This document shows positions 58,601-64,000 of a DNA stretch of 64,000 nucleotides, piece by piece. This DNA comes from Xanthomonas vesicatoria ATCC 35937 (lineage in GTDB: Bacteria > Pseudomonadota > Gammaproteobacteria > Xanthomonadales > Xanthomonadaceae), in assembly GCF_001908725.1 (NCBI RefSeq), contig NZ_CP018725.1, forward strand, positions 4,340,001-4,404,000. Direction: 5' to 3'. The first letter of the stretch is position 1, and each line of letters starts with the position of its first letter. The translations under genes were made by a program, and so were the position numbers. The notes below the pieces were generated by a model. It worked only from the letters and a program-made list of their open reading frames with translations. It did no database searches and was not told where the DNA came from.

Positions 58601-58786
58601 GAAGCTGATGCGTTGCGCGACATCGATGCACACACACGTGCCGCACAGCAGGCCATGACGCGTGCGCGCGACCTAGGTGACCAGGCGCGGGCTGCCATGA
58701 TGGCGATGTTGAAGGCCTCTTCTGCCGACGATGCTGCGCCAGCGGCCAGTGCTGGCGATGAGATCACCTTGGGCGATGAGCAATGA
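52637..58786 (+). CDS. xopAM: Type III effector XopAM, AvrE/DspE superfamily
   Basis: 2,049 residues, one uninterrupted frame. The Ser/Pro/Thr-rich N-terminus (MTTPHSIASSRASRPLLLP) fits type III secretion. The next ~500 residues have repeated beta-propeller-like blocks (GVLRRCDEDTPGR, NGVLHYSPAPDQPWERL). A WxxxE motif (WRELE, 994-998) lies mid-protein. The C-terminal ~200 residues are coiled coil. Size and organisation match the AvrE family, which forms water and solute channels and perturbs host vesicle traffic and phosphatase signalling. A PIP box drives it. No dedicated chaperone gene is adjacent. A TTG at 52625 is an unlikely alternative start. Confidence 0.9.
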   Translation: MTTPHSIASSRASRPLLLPTPDSVDTPVPTTPSPRAASPESPPHALGALPVRPGASSSSAPALRRRSSPSQQGRRAGVQVDGASASDGDVARMIEACLARRPAIQSESALGGGGRLLRYVADPKDPRMPRNEAFFTTTPGLLIAGLTVHPDVERRTGTAPTADRIASQLADPPIGLLTGIWQATDGQCFTYRANQLHRADASGRWVPVPLPAACRAAANIRMLGQQADGAVYLQAGAHCWRAGSDQISASVGNLPDGAVLRFDADSRPCMLHDGVLRRCDEDTPGRVVELLRPVPGGPAFESTPALPVDVLPLAHPDAGTALMLDDKGRVYEADLRGTGPIVAQRLTLPDRMERLDGWAVTSMGLATDNSVHLVLEDSAGHRISLQRPAGQARFQPAFMLDRPLLLMRSEGLQLPANEAIQSPVVLDGHARLGHLNGVLHYSPAPDQPWERLTLADGAPLTGVVSLHTGPRGFVDRRPVFALLASPPRLVEVTLPGRTTWLAAGAVPSTPSGGPLAVVPDVVEVRCRSIARFDEDLVQAAVHADRRAVVLTASGTLIKVDAEGQRVGMPALPRPLAIAVGLDDVLYALDHSGEGPAQLYRLGEHGQWDAVPITLPQTLPPPGALRSTRTGQLQLQLGARWHTVLPAMTAADGTRQAARVATYPSPDEAAAAGTQSGTNAHVNQQQASRISTPDHDAAISTTLLGTTSTDPLRLRSTAQVLAQSGRAQATALAQVVVDMACGAVRTAAGWTGFVPPPTAQQKRLAGFRHEAAQAQSLALELFETLPVLAEVRIADAACLRQPVDGLSPDQHAQLVALRETALAGLLRDLRKIGFREGALAADFSMADGAAIQRTSSTASYRAAELWRRAHSAAMRVALQAGHDLLPSFDRCIAALAGGAALHPQALSDIEQALLAELREVSHRLKTAHVALPAQKDHATNASDAPHALRSACLLAGLVEYNTLLGVGDAQALQAADARRQQSGLHALAKLGLSSWRELEAFDDVVSTFRQEVTTPGSARQLQLLKSLGLPPGSTPDEMASRMIDVLQDLFNRSTFFSSRVRSAELRGSLGSAQWTQVNPINVGMGGEAIHALGVERIGDSKDGDAGLVAFFVRHAKATVSGSAGLRIDLRPGPGTGEYVYVDTPARTVSGTWGGAANLGMGGTYQHGVGAAVILSPDTIPEFARLLFDRHAGETTHLLRAGVDEGAIGLDLFETNFNASLNVNLTGQPLAVRHPYGAKQPVAPGAATGNPRSAVSTSLPFGMTAQIGVQWSQMELHLDHAWRDIIGLEFQGRVGINAEVNGGINLGGALTSVLGRNFKRLVNAATGAGTLQLAGVRVASSDVQLPTDAILDDTRTGPLLGTASYKRTLDTHVAQPVTLQGWDALRARLKAIFPESSAELGAMEYPATPEERSVVLRNVLERIQGRGALAIEAGAALGGAVLAQQRALAAQATDAAAASLWRGGTASERAAVVDMLHQLRQQDAAAIQQRARVIPGARVEINMFGRESLDAVISHAIGHYALGEKMRDVAEMRRKIPGLGEVLRRFKDIPHVNQVRFVFEMRPQAMVAINDALAARQQAQAAAALGLPASSEGMSWQDVLIAAQQSPDLYRLAAIAVHNTDENPVTSRVGLPLLNVAATSVASHQLFEAEIQFRYGLYDRIEGAEVLEAGARALRRPLDRLQQAGVQALGQRQPAQVPPPGPVSPRGERPGLQEARDRSFERSLQAGMLPDGPHLRALTRELARLQEHTQRIEAQRRTCAALLESVGLTHAKAGERIDRLLARLGPTGQDMNNATLASWSLRQALASLQADGAMVEQADHALAQAHGRLRSHMAGRSGIEDIAVAQHAFEFLQQVAQGESSLVEAVHYLLRRTAQAYDAQEAQLQDVDDRLNDLLPRLKDLQRVSELERQSVEDAERDTDTRRQALHALQMQTSSAAASANDLASTVEAARALKDAQTKLSRVRQQWAETRDRIGALLSLVYSLRARLLEEADALRDIDAHTRAAQQAMTRARDLGDQARAAMMAMLKASSADDAAPAASAGDEITLGDEQ

Positions 58787-58992
58787 CCTTGGCCGATGAG
58801 CAGCGCTGCGTGCGCCGGGCGCGCTTGAACGCCGTCCTGACCGCGCAGGCACACGGGCGATGCGCGGATCGGCAGCGTTGCAGGATCGCGCGAGGGCAGC
58901 GGCAGCGGCGTCGATGGTTGGCGCGTCGACCAGGCGCGTGCAGCCGGCAGCGATCTGGACGTAGCGACTCCACGTGCAGGCCGTGCCGATGA
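58783..58992 (+). other. Doubtful 69-codon frame overlapping the xopAM stop
   Basis: ATGA overlap with the xopAM stop. The Arg-rich product has no recognisable domain, and the frame seems to arise from a tandem duplication: ACCTTGGGCGATGAGCA (58767-58783) is repeated as ACCTTGGCCGATGAGCA (58786-58802). Probably not a gene. Confidence 0.2.
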
Positions 58993-59016
58993 CCAGCGCC
59001 GCCACGTTGGTCATCG
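58987..59016. terminator. Candidate bidirectional hairpin between xopAM and GH3 gene
   Basis: CGATGACCA (58987-58995) and TGGTCATCG (59008-59016), perfect 9 bp with a 12-base loop, located between convergent genes. No T-run. Confidence 0.45.
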
Positions 59017-59025
59017 CGGCATGCA

Positions 59026-61311
59026 TCAGCCCATCAATTCAAAGCTCGCAGTCACGCCCGCCGCTTCCGCAGAAGGGGCCACCCAGACATCGAACAGGCC
59101 CGGCTCCACGATCGCAGTCATTGCCTGCCCGACAAACACCAGATGCCTGCGGCGTAGCGAGAACTGCACGGTGACGTTGCCGCCGGCAGGCACCTTCACT
59201 TTGCGGAAGTCCTTGAGCTCGCGCACCGGGCGGGCGACGCTGGCAACGCGGTCGCGCAGGTAGAGTTGCACCACTTCGTCGGCGTCGCGGCTGCCCCGGT
59301 TGCTGATGCGCACGGTGATCTGCAGGCTCCCGGTGGCCATCATCTGCGGCGCGCTCAGCTGCAGATCGCTGTAGGCGATGCGTCCATAGGTCAGGCCATG
59401 GCCAAATGGAAACAACGCTGTGTTGGGCACGCCGCTGTAGTGCGTGGTGTACGGCTGCAGGCTGTGCGGATCCAGATTGGGGCGACCGCTGGGCGGATGC
59501 GCATAGGTGTAGGGCACCTGGCCTGAAGCATGCGGAAAGCTCACCGGCAAACGGCCAGACGGCGCCTGCACACCGAACACGATATCGGACATCGCATTGC
59601 CGGCTTGCGAGCCGAGAAACCAGGTGACCAGAATCGCCGCGCTCTGCAGTGCGGGGCCTTGGAGCGCGAGCGCGCGTCCGGTGCTCAGCAGTACCGCCAC
59701 CGGCGTGCCGGTGGCCACCACCGCGGCCAGCAACTGCTGCTGGACCTGGGGGATGCAGATCTCGGTGCGCGATTGCGACTCGCCCGAGTAGGTCATTGGC
59801 TCACCGATCGCCAGCAGCGCCACGTCGGCACTGCGCGCGGCCGCCACCGCGGCCTGCACGCCGCCGGGTAGCGGGTGATCGAAGCCGCTGCCGTCCACGA
59901 CCTGCAGCAACTGCGGGTCCGTCATGGCGCGCGACATGGCAGTGGCCAGGGTGTTGTCGCGATCGTCCTGGTCGAACAGGCTCCATGGCCCCGCATGATC
60001 GACCCAGTCGCGCGCCATTGGCCCGATCAGTGCAATGCGTTGGCCGCTGCGTCGCAACGGCAACAGCTCGCCGTCGTTCTTCAGCAATACCATCGACTTG
60101 TGCGCCGCTTCGCGCGCCAGGGCCATGGTGTCTGCACGGCGCTGCCGTGGTTGCGCACGTGCAGGCTGGATCCGCCGGAATGGGTCGTCGAACAAGCCCA
60201 GTGCCGCCTTGAAGCCCAGCACCCGGCGTACCGATGCGTCCAGCCTTGTCATCGAGATCGCGCCGGCGGCGACCAGCGCGGGCAGGTGTTGCAGATACAG
60301 GCCGCTTTCCATGCTGATATCCACCCCGGCCAGAAACGCCAGCCGCGCCGCGTCGCGGTCGTCGGCGGCCACGCCATGGGCGACCAGCTCCCGATCGGCA
60401 GTGAAGTCGGACACCACCAGGCCCCTGTAGCGCAGGTCCTGCCGCAGTACCGTGTCGAGCAACCAGGCATTGGCGGTTGCCGGCACGCCCGACAATGCAT
60501 TGAATGCGGCCATGGTGGTGACCGCGCTGGCTACAAAGGCGGCCTGAAACGGTGGCAGATACACCTCGCGCAGCGTGCGCTCGGAGATATCCACGCTGTT
60601 GTAATCCAGCCCTCCCTCGGCGGCGCCATAGGCGGCAAAGTGTTTGGGGCAGGCCGCCAGCGCGTCGGCATGCGACAGACCGGCATCGCCTTGAAACCCA
60701 CGCACCCGCGCCTGCGCGAAGTGTTGCGCCAGCAGCACGTCTTCGCCCGCGCCTTCCACGCCGCGGCCCCAGCGCGCATCGCGGGCAATGTCCACCATCG
60801 GCGCGAAGGTCCAATCGATCCCCACTGCGCTGGCCTCCATCGCTGCGGCACGTGCGGTGCGTTGTGCCAGCGCGGGCTCAAAGCTGGCTGCTTCGGCCAA
60901 CGGCACCGGAAACACAGTGGTAAAACCGTGGATCACATCGGCGGCAAAAAACAAGGGAATCTGCAGGCGGCTTTTGAGTGCGGCCTGCTGCAACTGCTGA
61001 TGCCAGCGCACGTTGGAGCCGTTGAATACGCCAGTCAAGCGCCCGGCCCGCGCCGCAGCCAGCTGGCTGCGTCCGGCCGCGTCCTTGCTCAGGGGGTTGG
61101 CGACGATCGCCTTGTCGACCTGTTCTGCGGAGCTGAAAAGACTGAGCTGGCCAGCCTTTTCTTCCACGCTCATGCGTGCGATCAACGTCTCGATAAAGGC
61201 CGGGCCACGCGCTGGCCCCGGCGGCAGTGCCCACCCGGCCGGAATGCGCGCAAGCGCTGCGAGCGTGGCCGCACCACGGAGCAATTGACGGCGAGTGGTG
61301 CGCGGAGGCAT
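59026..61311 (-). CDS. Tat-exported GH3 beta-glucosidase
   Basis: 761 residues. TRRQLLRGAATLAAL is a twin-arginine signal with cleavage near AGWA. The GH3 N-domain has KHF (223-225) and the nucleophile Asp302 in VVSDFTA. The C-terminal GH3_C domain and a fibronectin-III-like end (VQLYLRDRVASVARPVRELK) complete a BglX-type architecture. It releases terminal beta-glucose or xylose, probably in the periplasm. Tat export suggests folding before secretion. Confidence 0.95.
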   Translation of the reverse strand: MPPRTTRRQLLRGAATLAALARIPAGWALPPGPARGPAFIETLIARMSVEEKAGQLSLFSSAEQVDKAIVANPLSKDAAGRSQLAAARAGRLTGVFNGSNVRWHQQLQQAALKSRLQIPLFFAADVIHGFTTVFPVPLAEAASFEPALAQRTARAAAMEASAVGIDWTFAPMVDIARDARWGRGVEGAGEDVLLAQHFAQARVRGFQGDAGLSHADALAACPKHFAAYGAAEGGLDYNSVDISERTLREVYLPPFQAAFVASAVTTMAAFNALSGVPATANAWLLDTVLRQDLRYRGLVVSDFTADRELVAHGVAADDRDAARLAFLAGVDISMESGLYLQHLPALVAAGAISMTRLDASVRRVLGFKAALGLFDDPFRRIQPARAQPRQRRADTMALAREAAHKSMVLLKNDGELLPLRRSGQRIALIGPMARDWVDHAGPWSLFDQDDRDNTLATAMSRAMTDPQLLQVVDGSGFDHPLPGGVQAAVAAARSADVALLAIGEPMTYSGESQSRTEICIPQVQQQLLAAVVATGTPVAVLLSTGRALALQGPALQSAAILVTWFLGSQAGNAMSDIVFGVQAPSGRLPVSFPHASGQVPYTYAHPPSGRPNLDPHSLQPYTTHYSGVPNTALFPFGHGLTYGRIAYSDLQLSAPQMMATGSLQITVRISNRGSRDADEVVQLYLRDRVASVARPVRELKDFRKVKVPAGGNVTVQFSLRRRHLVFVGQAMTAIVEPGLFDVWVAPSAEAAGVTASFELMG

Positions 61312-61498
61312 GCAGAGCCTTGCTGGGCGGAAGATGCGCCCACGCTACATCAGCGTGGTGCCCCGCGTGCGGGTCGGGTTCGCATTCGACATGGGAGTTT
61401 CGGCAAGGCATGGCCGGTGGCCCGGAAGCACGTCGCAGCGTCCGGACGGAGTGCCGGCACACGTGCGTGCCGCGCCGGCATTGCACCACGGCCCCGGC

Positions 61499-62572
61499 TT
61501 ACCAGGCCGATGCCTGCAGATCGATCACGAAGCGGTAGTGCACATCGTTGTTGTGCACACGGACAAAGGCGCCGTTGATGTCCTGCATGCGGATCAACTC
61601 GATGTCGGCGACGATGCCGTGCTGCTGGCAGAACGCCAACATCGCCTGCGTATCGGCGGTGCCGCCGGTGCCTGAGCTGGTGACCTTGCGCCGCCCCATG
61701 GCCAGCAAGACCGGGCGAAAATCCAGTTGGTCGGGCAGGCCCAGCGTGCACAAGGTGCCGTCCAGGTTCAGTGCCTTGAGCATGTCGTTCATCGGATAGC
61801 TGCGCGAGACGGTGTCGAGGATGAAGTCGAAACGGAAGGCCTGTGCCTCCATCTGCGCCGCATCGGTCGATAGCACCACTTCATGCGCGCCCAGGCGTTG
61901 GGCTTCTGCCGCTTTTTTCGGCGAGGTGGTAAAGGCCACCACGTGCGCGCCCATGGCGCGCGCGAACTTGATGCCCAAGTGGCCAAGCCCGCCGATGCCG
62001 ACCACGCCTACGGTGTGGCCGGGGCCGATTCCGTAGCGGTGCAGCGGCGCAAAGCACGTGATGCCGGCACACAGCAATGGCGCGGCGGCGGCCGGGTCCA
62101 GGCCGTCGGGCAATGGGTAGACGAAGCGGGCGTCGGAAACGTAGTACTCCGAATAACCGCCGCGCGTACGGCTGCCGTCTACGCGGTCCACGCCATCGAA
62201 GGTCAGCGTCGGAAACTCGCGGCAATACACTTCCTCGTGGGCCTGGCAAGGCGCGCAGTGCCGGCAGGAATCGACAATGGTGCCGACCATCACTTTCTGC
62301 CCCAATGCGAATCCTTCGACGTCCGCACCGAGTTCGATGACTTCGCCGACGATTTCGTGGCCGGGGACCAGTGGGTACTCGCTGCCCCATTGGTTCACCG
62401 AGTGCAGGTCCGAATGGCAGACGCCGCAGAACAGCACCTTGATCGCGACATCGGTGGCGCGTACTGCGCGGCGCTCGAACTGCCACGGCACCATGGCGCC
62501 TTCTTTCTCGAGCGCCGCATAGGCGCGGGTCGTGCGGCTGGCGCCGCGGGTGGTGGGATTGGTTGAGGTCAT
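61499..62572 (-). CDS. Zinc-dependent NAD(P) alcohol dehydrogenase, YahK/CAD-like
   Basis: 357 residues. Catalytic zinc ligands C49 (CGVCHSDLH) and H71-E72 (GHEIVGEV). The structural zinc cysteines are at 103, 106, 109 and 117 (CRHCAPCQAHEEVYC). GVVGIGGLGHLGIKFA is the cofactor loop, and the later ITCFAPLHRYGIGPGH block matches cinnamyl-alcohol-dehydrogenase-like enzymes. They reduce aldehydes with NADPH. It is divergent from a TetR gene with a 57-base shared control region, so the TetR protein is its likely regulator. Confidence 0.93.
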   Translation of the reverse strand: MTSTNPTTRGASRTTRAYAALEKEGAMVPWQFERRAVRATDVAIKVLFCGVCHSDLHSVNQWGSEYPLVPGHEIVGEVIELGADVEGFALGQKVMVGTIVDSCRHCAPCQAHEEVYCREFPTLTFDGVDRVDGSRTRGGYSEYYVSDARFVYPLPDGLDPAAAAPLLCAGITCFAPLHRYGIGPGHTVGVVGIGGLGHLGIKFARAMGAHVVAFTTSPKKAAEAQRLGAHEVVLSTDAAQMEAQAFRFDFILDTVSRSYPMNDMLKALNLDGTLCTLGLPDQLDFRPVLLAMGRRKVTSSGTGGTADTQAMLAFCQQHGIVADIELIRMQDINGAFVRVHNNDVHYRFVIDLQASAW

Positions 62573-62587
62573 GTCGGTGGCTGTGCT

Positions 62588-62626
62588 TTACAATTGGCAG
62601 AACTTGTAAGATTTACGTATTTACAA
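62588..62626. promoter_or_regulatory. Candidate TetR operator between ADH and TetR genes
   Basis: Three half-sites TTACAA (62588-62593), TTGTAA (62604-62609) and TTACAA (62621-62626) alternate in direction at 16- to 17-base spacing in an unusually AT-rich 57-base divergent region. This fits a TetR dimer site pair controlling both genes. Confidence 0.5.
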
Positions 62627-62629
62627 AAA

Positions 62630-63256
62630 ATGTCAAGTGTAAAGTCATCGAAGAAGGCGACTGCCACTGTCGCGGCGCCTGCCGAAAGCAAGCAGGCGCG
62701 CGTCATGGATATCGCGCTGCAGCTGTTTTTGCGGCACGGCTACCGCAAGGTGAGCATGAGCGATATCGCGCAAGCCACGCAGATGTCGCGGCCGTCGCTG
62801 TACGCCGCGTTTGCCAACAAGGAGGCGATCTTCGCCGCGATGGTGGCGCGTCAGCGCGACGTTTGCACGGCCGAAACACTGCAGCGCGTGCGCGATACGC
62901 AGGACCTGCAGACCCAGTTACGGCATCTGTTCGATATCTGGGTGCTGGAGCCGGTGGCAGCGGTGATCGACTCGGACAACGGCATCGATCTGGTGGCCAA
63001 CTGCGGGGTGTATGCGCCCGCCGCGCTGGATGCGCTGTACCAGCAGATGGAAGCCATGCTGGTGCGGTTGCTCAGCCCGCATGTACACGCAAACAGTGCG
63101 ATGTCCGCGGCCGATCTTGCTTACATCCTGCGACTTGCCACGACCAGCCTCAAGGCCTCGGCGGATAATGAAGCGGTGCTGCGGCGTTTGATTGCCGGGC
63201 TGATCACCATGGCATTGGTCCACGGTGCAGGCGGGGAATGCGCAGACACCGGGTAA
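62630..63256 (+). CDS. TetR/AcrR family regulator
   Basis: 208 residues. ARVMDIALQLFLRHGYRKVSM and MSDIAQATQMSRPSLYAAFANKEAIF form a canonical TetR helix-turn-helix (quoted in parts). The C-terminal ligand domain is helical. It probably represses itself and the divergent alcohol dehydrogenase; the inducer may be an aldehyde or alcohol. The ATG at 62630 lies in an A-rich stretch with no strong ribosome site. Confidence 0.9.
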   Translation: MSSVKSSKKATATVAAPAESKQARVMDIALQLFLRHGYRKVSMSDIAQATQMSRPSLYAAFANKEAIFAAMVARQRDVCTAETLQRVRDTQDLQTQLRHLFDIWVLEPVAAVIDSDNGIDLVANCGVYAPAALDALYQQMEAMLVRLLSPHVHANSAMSAADLAYILRLATTSLKASADNEAVLRRLIAGLITMALVHGAGGECADTG

Positions 63257-63618
63257 GCACAAGGCCGTGCGGGGACGGTGATGCCGGTGGCACTCAGGTG
63301 GGATGGCTTGTGCGTGTCGGCGCTGCGCCGCGCTGAATTGGCTATCGCAGTTGATGTCCGCGGGCTGGTGGCACTGGACGTGTGTTGCGCTTGCTTAGCC
63401 GACGCATAGGACAAGGTCATGTCCTGCAGCGATCACTGTGCGTGATGGCACGTGCCGAGGTCGCCAGACTGTGCTGTTTGATCTTCTTTCAGTGGCAATG
63501 AGCCTGCGCTTGTGCAGCGGCCCCGATTGAACAGCGGGCTCGACACCGTGCGATGTCGAGCCGTCACCAGATGCCATGGCATGTGCTGCGGAACCATCAG
63601 ATTCCGCAGCGGGTGGCT
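63257..63618. other. Intergenic region before the molybdenum hydroxylase gene
   Basis: About 360 bases with no gene I can support and no clear hairpin. It lies between convergent genes. Confidence 0.35.
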
Positions 63619-64000
63619 TCAGTCCGCCATCACCTTGTCCGGCGTCATTGGCGTGCTGCGGATGCGCTTGCCGGTGGCGTGGAAGATGGCGTTGCAGATC
63701 GCTGCCGACACACCTACCTGACCGATCTCGCCGACCCCCTTCGCGCCCAGGCTACTGACTACGCGGTCGTCTTCGTCGGCGAAGATCACATCGATGTCGT
63801 GGATGTCGGCATTGGCGGAAACGTGGTACAGCGCCAGATCGTGGTTCATGAAGCGGCCGAAGCGGTGATCGGACTGGGTATGTTCGTGCAAGGCCTGGCC
63901 GATGCCCCAGACCACGCCGCCGATGATCTGGCTGCGTGCAGTGGTGGGGTTGAGGATGCGGCCCGCAGCAATCGCGCTAACCACGCGCGTCACCCGCACG
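63619..64000 (-). CDS. Xanthine dehydrogenase-family molybdopterin-binding subunit, C-terminal end (window edge)
   Basis: 127 codons of an incomplete gene; the N-terminal part lies beyond base 64000. SQIIGGVVWGIGQALHEHTQ, HVSANADIHDIDVIFADEDD and GAKGVGEIGQVGVSAAI are the molybdenum hydroxylase signature, with the catalytic Glu in KGVGEIG. It resembles YagR/PaoC-type aldehyde oxidoreductase large subunits, which oxidise aldehydes with a molybdopterin cofactor. The partner iron-sulphur and FAD subunits would lie outside the window. Confidence 0.9.
   Translation of the reverse strand, partial: VRVTRVVSAIAAGRILNPTTARSQIIGGVVWGIGQALHEHTQSDHRFGRFMNHDLALYHVSANADIHDIDVIFADEDDRVVSSLGAKGVGEIGQVGVSAAICNAIFHATGKRIRSTPMTPDKVMAD

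Overview
This window is a GC-rich gammaproteobacterial chromosome segment that I read as Xanthomonas. Several independent signs point there: two proteins ending in the XVIPCD signal of the Xanthomonas antibacterial type IV secretion system (T4SS), an XAC0095-family small protein, a perfect HrpX-type PIP box in front of a 2,049-residue AvrE-family type III effector (XopAM-like), and dispersed palindromes typical of this genus. I cannot fix the species from sequence alone. No plasmid, prophage structural genes, intact insertion sequence, CRISPR array, tRNA or rRNA was seen.

Layout. Positions 1-9,500 carry housekeeping and stress genes: a glycerophosphodiester phosphodiesterase cut by the window edge, a CPBP membrane protease, penicillin-binding protein 1C, a convergent ferritin/peroxiredoxin pair, a small heat-shock protein with a sigma-32-like promoter, a CbpA-type DnaJ and a PilH-like receiver. 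From 9,560 to 16,200 come hflK-hflC, purA and a secreted M1 aminopeptidase, mostly separated by clear hairpin terminators.

From 16,380 to 33,300 lies an accessory region. Two antibacterial T4SS effector/immunity modules sit back to back (16,382-18,593 minus; 19,661-22,195 plus), with a dead TetR gene between them and a possible frameshift in the second effector. Next are a ParDE-like toxin-antitoxin pair and a type I restriction-modification locus, hsdR-(winged-helix + nucleotidyltransferase)-hsdM-hsdS. The nucleotidyltransferase pair looks like an AbiE-type module lodged inside the restriction operon, and HsdS carries an extra C-terminal domain. A structured leader in front of the XAC0095-like gene and two paralogous small secreted proteins, one frameshifted in a homopolymer, follow.

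From 32,700 to 48,440 come regulators, metabolite repair (NnrD), glycoside hydrolases (GH30, GH15, GH92), an AlkB-like oxygenase, a flavoprotein with a cyclic-nucleotide-type sensor domain coupled to a UBP zinc-finger protein, an EAL phosphodiesterase and an HD hydrolase. A 1-kb block (48,467-49,413) holds two copies of a composite palindromic repeat. A UvrA2-like ATPase follows, then the HrpX-regulated xopAM, a Tat-exported GH3 enzyme, a zinc alcohol dehydrogenase divergent from a TetR regulator with a good candidate operator, and the C-terminal end of a molybdenum hydroxylase cut by the right edge.

Together the genes suggest a plant pathogen: bacterial competition (T4SS effectors), defence against foreign DNA (the restriction island), host manipulation (XopAM) and plant glycan breakdown (GH30, GH92, GH3) are interleaved with core metabolism.
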